Of a stretch of 64,000 bases of DNA, positions 18,235-28,538 are shown piece by piece. A model generated the notes under the pieces. That model was not told the DNA's origin. It worked only from the letters and a program-made list of their open reading frames with translations, and searched no databases. Origin of the DNA: Neisseriaceae bacterium (lineage in GTDB: Bacteria; Pseudomonadota; Gammaproteobacteria; Burkholderiales; Neisseriaceae). Position 1 is the stretch's first letter, and each line of letters opens with the position of its first letter. The stretch lies in contig JAGOQM010000008.1 in NCBI GenBank assembly GCA_017991555.1, positions 124,001-188,000 on the forward strand, given 5' to 3'. A program made the position numbers and the translations under genes.

Positions 18235-19581
18235 TTAAATAAACTGGCCGAACAAGACTGCACCCACAACGGTCAACACCACGTAAATCAAGAATTTGAT
18301 TTTATGACTGGTTGAACTCATGGTTACGCGTTCAGGTACTGGTTTCACTTTATCCATTTTGGTGTAAATAGGCATGCCCAAGAAGAACACAAAGTACACC
18401 ACTGATAGGATGCGTGACACAAGCGTACGCAAATCAGTTGCAGGAATCGCACCCAAAATACCCAAGCCGATAAACGAAATGACAAACAACACCAACATCG
18501 TTTTGAAGATCGGACCACGGTAGCGAACAGACTTAACCGGCGAACGGTCTAACCAAGGCAGTAAAGCAATCAATACCACGGCAGCGCCCATCCCTAACAC
18601 ACCCCAAACTTGGGTACCGAACAGCGATGGAATCGCACGCAGAATCGCGTAGAACGGCGTGAAGTACCAAACCGGTGCAATATGCGCAGGCGTTTTCATT
18701 GGGTCTGCTGGGTCAAAGTTAGGCTTCTCTAGGAAGTAACCACCACCCTCAGGCAAGAAGAACATGATGCCGGTAAAGATCACTAAGAACACCACCACGC
18801 CCACAATGTCTTTCACAGTGTAGTAAGGGTGGAATGGAATGCCGTCTTTAGGCAAGCCGTTTTCGTCTTTTTGCTCTTTAATTTCAATACCGTCAGGGTT
18901 GTTAGAACCCACTTCATGCAAAGCAATCAAGTGCGCCACAACCAGGCCAACCAAGATCAATGGAATGGCAATCACGTGTAAGGCAAAGAAACGGTTTAGG
19001 GTGACGTCTGACACGTTAAAGTCACCACGAATCCAAATAGACAGGTCAGGACCAATCACAGGAATCGCCGCAAACAGATTAATAATCACCTGTGCGCCCC
19101 AGAACGACATTTGCCCCCAAGGCAGCAAATACCCCATAAAGGCTTCGGCCATTAAGCACAAGAAGATCAATGAACCAAACACCCATACTAATTCACGGGG
19201 CTTTTTGAATGAACCGTAGATCAAGCCACGGAACATGTGTAGGTAAATCACCACGAAGAACATAGACGCGCCGGTTGAGTGCATGTAGCGAATCAACCAA
19301 CCGCCAGACACGTCACGCATGATGTATTCGACTGAGGCAAACGCCACTGGCAAGCCAGCGTTGTTTAAGGTGCCGTCAGGCTTGTAGTTCATGGTCAGAA
19401 AAATACCGCTGACAATCTGAATCACCAACACCAACATGGCCAATGAGCCAAAGAAATACCAAAAGTTAAAGTTTTTAGGCGCGTAATATTCGGTTACGTG
19501 CTCTTTCATCATTTTCGATAACGGAAAACGATCATCTACCCAACCGAGCAAAGATTGCAATTTACTGTTATTCGTACTCAT
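18235..19581 (-). CDS. petB: ubiquinol-cytochrome c reductase, cytochrome b
   Basis: This is the membrane core of the bc1 complex, carrying both b haems and both quinone sites. The 448-residue protein has about eight to nine membrane helices. The haem-ligand helices GWLIRYMHSTGASMFFVVIYLHMFRG and FALHVIAIPLILVGLVVAHLIALHEVG are clear, and the Qo-site PDW-like region appears as the FHPYYTVKDI and PVWYFTPFYAILRAIP segments. It lies between petA and petC with short gaps. Confidence 0.97.
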   Translation of the reverse strand: MSTNNSKLQSLLGWVDDRFPLSKMMKEHVTEYYAPKNFNFWYFFGSLAMLVLVIQIVSGIFLTMNYKPDGTLNNAGLPVAFASVEYIMRDVSGGWLIRYMHSTGASMFFVVIYLHMFRGLIYGSFKKPRELVWVFGSLIFLCLMAEAFMGYLLPWGQMSFWGAQVIINLFAAIPVIGPDLSIWIRGDFNVSDVTLNRFFALHVIAIPLILVGLVVAHLIALHEVGSNNPDGIEIKEQKDENGLPKDGIPFHPYYTVKDIVGVVVFLVIFTGIMFFLPEGGGYFLEKPNFDPADPMKTPAHIAPVWYFTPFYAILRAIPSLFGTQVWGVLGMGAAVVLIALLPWLDRSPVKSVRYRGPIFKTMLVLFVISFIGLGILGAIPATDLRTLVSRILSVVYFVFFLGMPIYTKMDKVKPVPERVTMSSTSHKIKFLIYVVLTVVGAVLFGQFI

Positions 19582-19596
19582 AGCTTATCCGTTCCC

Positions 19597-20184
19597 TTAT
19601 TCGTCTGAGCCCACTAATAGCATGGTGTCGTTAATATACTTGTAAGGTGGAATGACTAAGTTAGTTGGAGCAGGGACGCCTTTGAAGACGCGACCAGCCA
19701 AGTCAAACTTAGAACCGTGACAAGGACAGAAAAAGCCACCCTTCCAATCAGGACCTAAGTCGGCAGGCGCCAAATCAGGACGGAAGGTTGGCGAGCAGCC
19801 TAAGTGGGTACAAATACCGATGGCCACAAACAACTCTGGCTTGATGGAACGCAGTTCGTTTTTACAGTATTCAGGCTGATGCTCTACTTCTGACGCTGGG
19901 TCTGCCAACGTGCCGTTTAAAGTAGGCAGTTCTTTTTGCTGTTGTGCCGTGCGGTTAAGCACCCAAACAGGCTTACCTTGCCATTCCACTGTAATTAGTT
20001 GACCAGCTTCTACTTTACTAAAGTCTACTTCTACCGGTGCGCCAGCGGCTTTAGCACGTTCTGATGGAAACCAGCTTAGCACTAAAGGCGTTGCCACGCC
20101 TACGGCAGCTGCACCAGCAGCTGCGCCCGTCGCCAAGGTTAAAAACCGGCGACGGCCTTGATTTACTTGTTGTTGATCATTCAT
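19597..20184 (-). CDS. petA: ubiquinol-cytochrome c reductase, Rieske iron-sulfur subunit
   Basis: This 195-residue protein accepts electrons from ubiquinol at the Qo site. It has a twin-arginine-type N-terminus (GRRRFLTLATGAAAGAAAVG) that also serves as the membrane anchor. The two cluster-binding loops CTHLGCSP and CPCHGSKFD supply the two Cys and two His ligands of the 2Fe-2S centre. It is the first gene of petABC. Confidence 0.97.
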   Translation of the reverse strand: MNDQQQVNQGRRRFLTLATGAAAGAAAVGVATPLVLSWFPSERAKAAGAPVEVDFSKVEAGQLITVEWQGKPVWVLNRTAQQQKELPTLNGTLADPASEVEHQPEYCKNELRSIKPELFVAIGICTHLGCSPTFRPDLAPADLGPDWKGGFFCPCHGSKFDLAGRVFKGVPAPTNLVIPPYKYINDTMLLVGSDE

Positions 20185-20231
20185 TATCAGTCATCCTAAT
20201 TTTTGGAATACCGAGCCATTGAAACCAATGG

Positions 20232-20260
20232 ATTCTACATTATTTTACCCTATTGCTTAA
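20232..20260 (-). promoter_or_regulatory. possible promoter of petABC
   Basis: On the minus strand, TTAAGC and TAGAAT are separated by 17 bases, about 48 bases before the petA start. The -35 box is weak. A CCATTG/CAATGG hairpin (20216-20231) lies just downstream. Confidence 0.35.
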
Positions 20261-20304
20261 AGCCTTATTTTGATTAAAACCAGCTTAACCGTAAAATCTT
20301 GACT

Positions 20305-21051
20305 TTAAACAGGGTTTTGTTCATCGAAAAACTGGCAGGGAATGTCAAAGGTTCGATTAATTGCTTCGCCTAAGGCTTGCACCCCAAAACGCTCAGTGGC
20401 GTGATGACCCGCTGAAACAAAGGCTACATCACACTCTTGCGCTAAATGGTACTGCGCCTCAGACACTTCTCCAGTAATAAACGCATCCACACCCAAGTCA
20501 ATGGCTGTTTGGAAATACCCCTGCGCCCCACCCGTACACCATGCCAACTTATTAATGACCTTATCAGATCGTCCCAGCCCTAAAGGCCGACGCCCGAGGC
20601 TGGTTTCAAGCTGGTTTAAAAATACCGCTAAAGAACAGGCTTCTTTCGTGTTACCCAACATCAATAGGTTTTGATCACCCACCTGCGCTTCAACTTCCCA
20701 ACCACACACCCGTGCCAATTGAGCGTTATTACCCAACGTTTCATGCGCATCCAGCGGCAGATGAAAGCCCACCATATTGATGTCATGCACCAACAAGGCC
20801 GCAATTCGCTGCTTTTTCCAACCGATGATGGGCACTGGCTCACTTTTCCAAAATAAACCATGATGCACCAACAGCATGTCGGCACCTTCTTGGATCGCAT
20901 AGTCAATGGCCGCCTGGCTGGCGGTCACGGCCGTCACAATTTTATTGATCTGACTCGTGCCCTCAACTTGAAGGCCATTGGGTGCATAATCCTTGTAGGT
21001 ACTGACGCGCAACGTTTCTTCGCACCAGGACAACAGTTTTTGCCTATCCAT
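20305..21051 (-). CDS. Nif3-like dinuclear metal centre protein
   Basis: This cytosolic protein of 248 residues belongs to the Nif3/YbgI family. These form hexameric rings with two metal ions per subunit and have no settled physiological role. The expected metal ligands are visible: LLVHHGLFW with paired His near 65, an HLPLDAHETLGNN stretch near 98, and C-terminal SAGHHATERFGVQALGE. The N-terminal KDYAPNGLQVEG motif is typical. An ATG at 21063 is in frame, but the predicted transcript would start only about 8 bases before it, so 21051 is favoured. It lies downstream of groEL behind a terminator. Confidence 0.88.
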   Translation of the reverse strand: MDRQKLLSWCEETLRVSTYKDYAPNGLQVEGTSQINKIVTAVTASQAAIDYAIQEGADMLLVHHGLFWKSEPVPIIGWKKQRIAALLVHDINMVGFHLPLDAHETLGNNAQLARVCGWEVEAQVGDQNLLMLGNTKEACSLAVFLNQLETSLGRRPLGLGRSDKVINKLAWCTGGAQGYFQTAIDLGVDAFITGEVSEAQYHLAQECDVAFVSAGHHATERFGVQALGEAINRTFDIPCQFFDEQNPV

Positions 21052-21061
21052 AACAGATCCC

Positions 21062-21092
21062 ATAAAAAAACCCCACCATTATAGTGGGGTTT
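21062..21092 (-). terminator. terminator of groES-groEL
   Basis: AAAACCCCAC pairs with GTGGGGTTTT around a 7-base loop, followed on the minus strand by a T run, about 33 bases after the groEL stop. Its loop overlaps a predicted -10 box (see next feature). Confidence 0.85.
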
Positions 21093-21106
21093 TGCTTGCT
21101 TGATAA
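21078..21106 (-). promoter_or_regulatory. predicted promoter of the Nif3-like gene nested in the groEL terminator
   Basis: On the minus strand TTATCA (21106-21101), exactly 17 bases, then TATAAT (21083-21078). The -10 box coincides with the loop of the groEL terminator hairpin. Confidence 0.5.
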
Positions 21107-21124
21107 GCGTATTGGGCAAAAGAC

Positions 21125-22789
<1,665 letters not shown>

Positions 22790-22832
22790 TCATTTACAGT
22801 TAATCAGCTTGGTTGGCGTTAGCCAATGACCT

Positions 22833-23120
22833 TTAGGCCATCACGCCCATGATGTCTTCTTCACGCATCACCAAAACTTCTTCGCCTTCAACCTTAACGG
22901 CCTGGCCTGCATACTTACCGAAAATAACTTTGTCGCCGACTTTAACGTCTAAAGCACGGCGCTCACCGTTGTCTAGAATCTTACCATTACCTACGGCAAT
23001 GACTTCACCCATATCAGGCTTTTCTACTGCTGAACCTGCCAATACGATACCTGAAGCAGTGGTTTCTTCTGCTTCTAAACGTTTAATCACAACACGATCA
23101 TGTAAAGGACGGATAGACAT
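22833..23120 (-). CDS. groES: co-chaperonin GroES, 10 kDa
   Basis: This is the heptameric lid of the GroEL cavity, 95 residues. [31 protein letters not shown] includes the mobile loop ([10 protein letters not shown]) that contacts GroEL, and the C-terminus has [26 protein letters not shown]. The frame opens 17 codons earlier, but the ATG at 23120 has TTGGAG 6 bases before it. It is the first gene of the heat-shock pair. Confidence 0.98.
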   Translation of the reverse strand: MSIRPLHDRVVIKRLEAEETTASGIVLAGSAVEKPDMGEVIAVGNGKILDNGERRALDVKVGDKVIFGKYAGQAVKVEGEEVLVMREEDIMGVMA

Positions 23121-23238
23121 TAATTTCTCCAAATTAAAAACAGTTAAGGAATACCACACCGTGGCTTTCACTCGTTAAAATCGACACGGCTTGGTGCTGT
23201 CGCCCCAAAACCCTGTCTAAAATTGAATCATGACGGTT

Positions 23239-23266
23239 ATATCAGGGGGAATCCCCAAAATTCAAG
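23239..23266 (-). promoter_or_regulatory. candidate sigma-32 (RpoH) heat-shock promoter of groES-groEL
   Basis: The minus strand reads CTTGAA (23266-23261), 13 bases, then CCCTGATAT (23247-23239). This is close to the RpoH consensus of CTTGAA and CCCCATnT. It lies about 120 bases before the groES start. No CIRCE inverted repeat (TTAGCACTC type) was seen. Confidence 0.55.
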
Positions 23267-23353
23267 TGGCTGGGTTTAATTTTTTTTACTTAAAAATCAG
23301 TCGGCCGACAAATAAAAGACTGGGGCTTGCCCACGCCCAAACGACAGGCAAAG

Positions 23354-23382
23354 AAAAAGCCACGCTGTTTAGCGTGGCTTTT
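23354..23382 (-). terminator. terminator of tRNA-Asn
   Basis: AAAGCCACGCT pairs with AGCGTGGCTTT around GTTT, with A and T runs on both sides. On the minus strand it lies 6 bases after the tRNA. Confidence 0.85.
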
Positions 23383-23387
23383 GAATT

Positions 23388-23463
23388 TGGCTCCCCGACC
23401 TGGGCTCGAACCAGGGACCTGCGGATTAACAGTCCGTCGCTCTACCGACTGAGCTATCAGGGA
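23388..23463 (-). tRNA. tRNA-Asn (anticodon GTT)
   Basis: This is a 76-base cloverleaf with acceptor TCCCTGA/TCGGGGA (one T-G pair), anticodon loop CTGTTAA, T loop TTCGAGC and encoded CCA. It lies between rne and groES and is followed by its own terminator. Confidence 0.96.
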
Positions 23464-23537
23464 ATAGGAGCGCATTATAGTAAGCCCTAAGCGACTCGTC
23501 AAGCGTTTTTATAAACTTTTTGACGAGTCAGGCCCAC

Positions 23538-26381
23538 TTATTCGCCCTTCTGCGTTTCAACCTGTTTTAAAACAACTGCTTGAGGCTGATCATCAGACAC
23601 AACTTTTTTTGCCGCCAATACGTCAGAACGGCGTTTTACCGGTGCTACTGGTGCGGCATCAACCACCGACGTGGCCGCCGATTTAGTCTCCACCATCACC
23701 AAATGACCCAAATCCATCGGCTCTGCTGGCTTAGCCGGCTTGGTTTCAACCGCAACGGGCGCAGGCTTGGCCACGACGGGCGTCGTCACTGGCTCTGGCT
23801 TGGCTTCTACCACCACAGGGGCCACCACTGCCTCGGCCACGGCGACTGGCGCCACTGGCACCGCCGCCACGGCTTCTGCCGCGATCGGCGCGATCACTGC
23901 CGCTTCTTTGGCCACAACGGCCTCAGGCGCTTGCTCAGCCACCACCACCAGCTTGCCTTGATAGATGTGATCCACGGCAGAGCGCACCTGATCACCAATA
24001 GCGTGAATGTCGATGCGACGAATCAAATAATTAGCCGTCGCAGGGCGACCACGGTTATTACGACGACGGCGATTGTGCCCGCCTTCGCGACGATTGCCCT
24101 TTTCCTGCTCTGGCGCACGTTTCTCTTCAACCTGTTTGTCATCGGCCTGCGCTTCCGCCAGGTTAATCACCAACGGTGCCTCTTGAGCGTTATCACCCTC
24201 TTGCCCTTGGGCCTGACGGTTTTGCTCATCTGGCTTACGGTCACGACGGTTATTACGACGACGGCGACGCTCGGTGCCCTGAGCCTGCTCTACCGCTTGC
24301 TCTGGCTGCTCGGCCACCACGTTTTGCGCTTTTTCAACCTTCTCTACTTTGTCGGCCTGACGCTGTTCGTCTTGCTGACGTTGGCCTTGCTGGCGCTTGT
24401 CGTTGTTGCGAGGGTTCTGACGCTTGTCGCCTTGACGCTCTTTGGCTTGACCTTGGCCCTGCTCTTGCTTTTGTGCTGCATTGCCTTGGTTGTTGCCGCT
24501 GTTACGGTCTTTACGTGGGGCGCGCTCTTGCTGCTTGTCGCCTTCGCTGCCTTTACTTTGACCATTTTGACGCTTGTCGTTGCCATTGCCTGACTCAGCC
24601 TTATCGCCTGAACGTTGGTTTTGGTTACGACGGTTGTTTTGACGTTTGCCATATGGGGTACGACGCTGAGGTTGCTTGCTGGTCTTCGGCTTTTCAACTT
24701 CGGCTTCTTTTTCGCCCAACAGGCCTTTAATCCAGGCACCAATCTTGGCAAATAGAGACACCGGCTTTTCTTCCGTCAACGGCGCAGGCTGCGCTGGGCG
24801 AATGCCCTTCACGGCAGGCTCTTGGCGCTCGGCTTTTTTGCCAGCACGCACCACGGTTTCGTCTTCTTCAGGCTTGTTCACGCGCTTGTAGCTTGGCAAT
24901 ACCGCCTCTTCAACGTCATCGGTACGTACACGGGTGATTTCGTAATGCGGGGTTTCTAAATGCGAATTAGGGATGAGCAACACGCCCACGTCCAAACGCT
25001 CTTCTAGGCTAAACAGCTCAGAACGCTTCTCATTCAGTAAGAAGGTGGCCACGTCTACCGGCACCTGTGCGTGCACTTCGCCGGTGTTGTCTTTCATGGC
25101 CTCTTCTTGAATGATGCGCAAGATGTGTAAGGCAGAAGACTCAATGCCGCGAATAAAGCCAATGCCATGACAGCGTGGGCATGGCATGTGACTGCTTTCC
25201 CCTAAAGAAGGCTGTAGGCGTTGACGCGACAGCTCCAATAGACCAAAGCGTGACAGCTTGCCCATTTGGACGCGGGCACGGTCATAGCGCAAGGCATCGC
25301 GTAAGGTTTGCTCTACTTCGCGCTGATTTTTTTGGTTTTCCATGTCGATGAAGTCGATCACGATCAGGCCACCCAAGTCACGCAAACGCAACTGACGGGC
25401 AATCTCTTCGGCCGCTTCCACGTTGGTTTTGAACGCCGTGTCTTCAATGTCGGCACCGCGCGTAGCGCGAGCAGAGTTGACGTCGATGGACACCAGGGCT
25501 TCCGTATGGTCAATCACGATGGCGCCGCCAGAAGGCAGGTTCACCGAGCGTGAAAACGCCGATTCAATCTGATGTTCAATCTGGAAACGGCTAAACAAAG
25601 GGGTATGGTCTTCGTACTGCTTGATGCGGTTGACGTTACTGGGCATCACGTACGACATGAACTGGCTAACTTCTTCGAACACTTCTGGGGTGTCGATCAG
25701 AATTTCGCCAATATCAGGTTGGAAGTAGTCGCGAATGGCGCGAATCACCAAGGCACTTTCTTGTAAAATCAAGAACGCACCGTTGCGGGCACTGGCGGCT
25801 TCTTCAATGGCACTCCAAAGCTGCAACAGGTAGTTTAAGTCCCACTCTAAGTCTTCTAAGCTACGGCCAATCCCGGCGGTACGGGCAATTAAGCTCATGC
25901 CCTTAGGAATGTCCAGCTGGCTCATCATTTCCTTGAGTTCTTGACGGTCTTCGCCTTCAATACGACGAGACACGCCACCGCCACGCGGGTTATTTGGCAT
26001 CAACACCAAATAACGGCCGGCTAGGCTCACAAACGTGGTTAAGGCTGCGCCTTTGTTGCCGCGTTCGTCTTTTTCAACTTGAACAATGACTTCCATGCCT
26101 TCACGCAAAACGTCCTGAATGCGGGCACGGCCGCCATCATAGTCTTGGAAATAAGCGCGAGACACTTCTTTGAATGGTAAAAAACCATGACGATCGGTGC
26201 CATAATCGACGAAGCACGCCTCTAGAGACGGTTCGATACGGGTAATCACACCTTTATAGATATTGCCTTTACGCTGTTCTTTACCCAGCGTTTCGATGTC
26301 TAGGTCAATTAAGTTTTGACCGTCGACAATCGCTACCCGAAGCTCTTCAGCTTGGGTAGCATTAAATAACATACGTTTCAT
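23538..26381 (-). CDS. rne: ribonuclease E
   Basis: This endoribonuclease initiates mRNA decay and processes rRNA and tRNA, at the inner membrane face. The protein is 947 residues. An S1 domain lies near 35-125 (RKGNIYKGVITRIEPSLEACFVDYG), then the RNase H/DNase I-like catalytic core. The core includes the metal-binding GGLIVIDFIDM and VSIDVNSARATRG, and the Zn-link MPCPRCHG near 400. The C-terminal 420 residues are non-catalytic. They are rich in Arg, Gln and Asn and probably bind RNA, followed by a YLIRRIDIHAIGDQVRSAVDHIYQGKLVVV microdomain and a long Ala/Val/Pro tail. The ATG at 26381 has GAGG 6 bases before it; an earlier in-frame ATG at 26399 is less likely. Confidence 0.96.
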   Translation of the reverse strand: MKRMLFNATQAEELRVAIVDGQNLIDLDIETLGKEQRKGNIYKGVITRIEPSLEACFVDYGTDRHGFLPFKEVSRAYFQDYDGGRARIQDVLREGMEVIVQVEKDERGNKGAALTTFVSLAGRYLVLMPNNPRGGGVSRRIEGEDRQELKEMMSQLDIPKGMSLIARTAGIGRSLEDLEWDLNYLLQLWSAIEEAASARNGAFLILQESALVIRAIRDYFQPDIGEILIDTPEVFEEVSQFMSYVMPSNVNRIKQYEDHTPLFSRFQIEHQIESAFSRSVNLPSGGAIVIDHTEALVSIDVNSARATRGADIEDTAFKTNVEAAEEIARQLRLRDLGGLIVIDFIDMENQKNQREVEQTLRDALRYDRARVQMGKLSRFGLLELSRQRLQPSLGESSHMPCPRCHGIGFIRGIESSALHILRIIQEEAMKDNTGEVHAQVPVDVATFLLNEKRSELFSLEERLDVGVLLIPNSHLETPHYEITRVRTDDVEEAVLPSYKRVNKPEEDETVVRAGKKAERQEPAVKGIRPAQPAPLTEEKPVSLFAKIGAWIKGLLGEKEAEVEKPKTSKQPQRRTPYGKRQNNRRNQNQRSGDKAESGNGNDKRQNGQSKGSEGDKQQERAPRKDRNSGNNQGNAAQKQEQGQGQAKERQGDKRQNPRNNDKRQQGQRQQDEQRQADKVEKVEKAQNVVAEQPEQAVEQAQGTERRRRRNNRRDRKPDEQNRQAQGQEGDNAQEAPLVINLAEAQADDKQVEEKRAPEQEKGNRREGGHNRRRRNNRGRPATANYLIRRIDIHAIGDQVRSAVDHIYQGKLVVVAEQAPEAVVAKEAAVIAPIAAEAVAAVPVAPVAVAEAVVAPVVVEAKPEPVTTPVVAKPAPVAVETKPAKPAEPMDLGHLVMVETKSAATSVVDAAPVAPVKRRSDVLAAKKVVSDDQPQAVVLKQVETQKGE

Positions 26382-26660
26382 TCTGACCTCGCAGGGCACT
26401 CGCGAGACAATAAATAACCAGTATTTGACGCTGCGACGTTGTCAGGGTCGCAGTCGGCCTAAGAAGTTGTCGTATAAAGAGCAGTGCAATCCCATGCCGT
26501 TCTATAGAGCACGGGCGCCTTGTAGTAAGGCATGCTTGAACGTTGTCAAACATGCAGATATTGGGTCAGCCATCTTCTTTTTTGCTTTAAGTCACCAGCG
26601 CCAAATGCCGCATCGGTATGTACTTCGACGTCTTACAACAGGGGGTGAGCATAAAGAGGG
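26382..26660 (-). promoter_or_regulatory. probable structured 5' leader of rne
   Basis: This stretch upstream of rne has no convincing gene. It holds hairpins such as CTGCGAC/GTCGCAG (26431-26453, 9-base loop) and GCATG...CATGC (26530-26555). In E. coli a long rne leader with hairpins mediates cleavage of rne mRNA by RNase E itself. A similar role here is inference only. The rest of the gap (26661-26908) is A+T-rich and should contain the rne and rluC promoters. Confidence 0.45.
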
Positions 26661-26908
26661 TCAAACTTAGTCATCGTCATCCTAAAGCTGGCTTATTGGG
26701 CTTCAGGGAAACTGCTTTTTGAGTGCGTTTTTTGTTTAAATGCTATAACATCACCACTTAAATGATGGATGATGAATCAGGTACAACACCTTAAATCTTC
26801 TATTGGCGTTTATTAGATTAATATATTTAGCAAGCCTATTTACACCTACCTAGACAGTGCGAAGCGTGCTAAGGTAATTCGCCTTAGGCTTCGGGGATTA
26901 TAAGCAAG

Positions 26909-27853
26909 ATGCACTCAATTAGCAAAGACTTAGTTAACTTTTTAACCATTACCGAAGAGGATGCGGCACAACGCTTGGATAACTTTTTAATTAAAGTTTT
27001 GAAAGGCGTACCCAAAAGCCATATCCACCGCATCATTCGCGCCGGCGAAGTGCGCATCAACAAGAAGCGCAGCGACGCCACCTACCGCTTACAAATAAAC
27101 GACATTGTGCGCGTACCGCCGGTTAAAATCGCCGCCAAAGCGCTGAATCCACAAAATGCCCCGGCCCCAGCGCGTGACTTTCCCATCGTCTATGAAGACG
27201 ATGTGCTGTTGGTCATCAACAAGCCCGCAGGGGTGGCCGTGCATGGCGGCAGCGGCATCAGCTTTGGCGTCATCGAACAGCTGCGCCAGGCGCGCCCAGA
27301 AGCACGCTACTTAGAATTAGTGCATCGCCTCGACAAAGAAACCTCTGGCCTATTGATGATTGCCAAAAAGCGCTCGGCCTTGGTCAAGCTGCACGAAATC
27401 ATTCGTCAAAACATTCCTCAGAAAAAATACTTTGCCCTCGGCCTGGGCCAATGGCCTGCAAACGTCAGCCACGTCAAATTGCCTTTATTAAAGTATCAGG
27501 GGGCCAACGGTGAAAAAATGGTGCGTGTCAACGACGACGGCCAATACGCCCACACCTTATTTACAGTTCAACAGCAATACCATCAGTTTGTGCTGGTCGA
27601 AGCCAACCTTAAAACCGGCCGCACCCACCAAATTAGGGTGCACATGCAGGCCAACGGCTGCCCCATTGCCGGCGATGAGCGCTATGGCGACTATGAGCGC
27701 AACAAACAGCTAACCAAACAGGGCCTGAAGCGCATGTTTTTACACGCGCACGAGCTGTCTTTGCCCCACCCGGTGAGCGGTGAGCCTTTGGTCATCAATG
27801 CCCCACTACCGAAAGAACTGACCCATTTCTTAAAGAATTTAAGCCATGATTAA
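26909..27853 (+). CDS. rluC: 23S rRNA pseudouridine synthase RluC
   Basis: RluC makes pseudouridines 955, 2504 and 2580 of 23S rRNA. The 314-residue protein has an N-terminal S4 RNA-binding domain (about 18-75, AQRLDNFLIKVLKGVPKSHIHRIIRAGEVRINKKR) and a catalytic RluA-family domain. HRLDKETSGLLMIAKK near 142 carries the catalytic Asp, and GRTHQIRVHMQANGCPIAGDERYG is the conserved C-terminal motif. The order and extended N-terminus fit RluC better than RluD. Divergence from rne is the usual arrangement. Its end overlaps the next gene by 8 bases. Confidence 0.93.
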   Translation: MHSISKDLVNFLTITEEDAAQRLDNFLIKVLKGVPKSHIHRIIRAGEVRINKKRSDATYRLQINDIVRVPPVKIAAKALNPQNAPAPARDFPIVYEDDVLLVINKPAGVAVHGGSGISFGVIEQLRQARPEARYLELVHRLDKETSGLLMIAKKRSALVKLHEIIRQNIPQKKYFALGLGQWPANVSHVKLPLLKYQGANGEKMVRVNDDGQYAHTLFTVQQQYHQFVLVEANLKTGRTHQIRVHMQANGCPIAGDERYGDYERNKQLTKQGLKRMFLHAHELSLPHPVSGEPLVINAPLPKELTHFLKNLSHD

Positions 27854-28508
27854 GCAATCCTTTAAAGCCCTTATTTTTGACTGGGATGGCACCTTAGCCA
27901 ACTCTACCGGCCAAATTGTCCACGCCATTCAGGCCGCCTGCGCCGAAGTGGGCCTGCCCATTCCGGATGAGCAAAGCGCCAACCACGTCATTGGCCTGAG
28001 CCTACCCAAGGCCATGCAAACCGTTAGTCCCAGCGCCAACGCCGATGAGGTCCATGCTTTAGTCTTGGCCTATCAAAAACATTACCTATCGGGCGAGCAA
28101 AAAACCACCCTATTCCAAGGCGTACACGACGCCCTTGCCCAGCTCAACCAACAGTATTTATTGACCGTGGCCACCGGTAAAGGCCGCCCAGGGCTGAACC
28201 GCGCCCTAGCCGACACCAACACGGGCGATTTTTTTATCAGTACCCGCACCGTCAATGAATGTGCCTCCAAACCCAATCCTGATATGATTTTGTCTTTGTG
28301 CGATGAGCTGGGCCTGTACCCAAAAGACGTATTGATGATTGGTGACACCACCCACGACCTATTGATGGCCCACAATGCGGGCGCTCAGGCCGTGGCCTTA
28401 AGCACCGGTGCCCATGACATCGCCACCTTAAAGACCGCGCCCTACTTAACCTTGCAGCACTCCTTCCAGGACTTTGTGCATTGGCTAGGCCAGCCGCCGC
28501 GCGCTTAA
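27846..28508 (+). CDS. HAD-family phosphatase (phosphoglycolate phosphatase-like)
   Basis: This 220-residue cytosolic hydrolase has the HAD motifs in order: motif I FDWDGTLANS (nucleophile Asp near 13), motif II VATGKGRPG, motif III KPNPDM and motif IV MIGDTTHDLLMA. A helical cap domain lies between I and II. In neisseriae and related bacteria a gene like this commonly follows rluC. The substrate is not determinable from sequence. Confidence 0.88.
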   Translation: MIKQSFKALIFDWDGTLANSTGQIVHAIQAACAEVGLPIPDEQSANHVIGLSLPKAMQTVSPSANADEVHALVLAYQKHYLSGEQKTTLFQGVHDALAQLNQQYLLTVATGKGRPGLNRALADTNTGDFFISTRTVNECASKPNPDMILSLCDELGLYPKDVLMIGDTTHDLLMAHNAGAQAVALSTGAHDIATLKTAPYLTLQHSFQDFVHWLGQPPRA

Positions 28509-28538
28509 CGCGTTAACCTTATCTAAATAGAGAACCCT

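Noticed and set aside
23580-24593. A 337-codon plus-strand frame opposite the 3' part of rne
   Set aside because: It is the complement of the Arg/Gln/Val-rich RNase E tail; the biased codon composition keeps the antisense frame open, and its protein is an implausible His/Leu/Arg mix.
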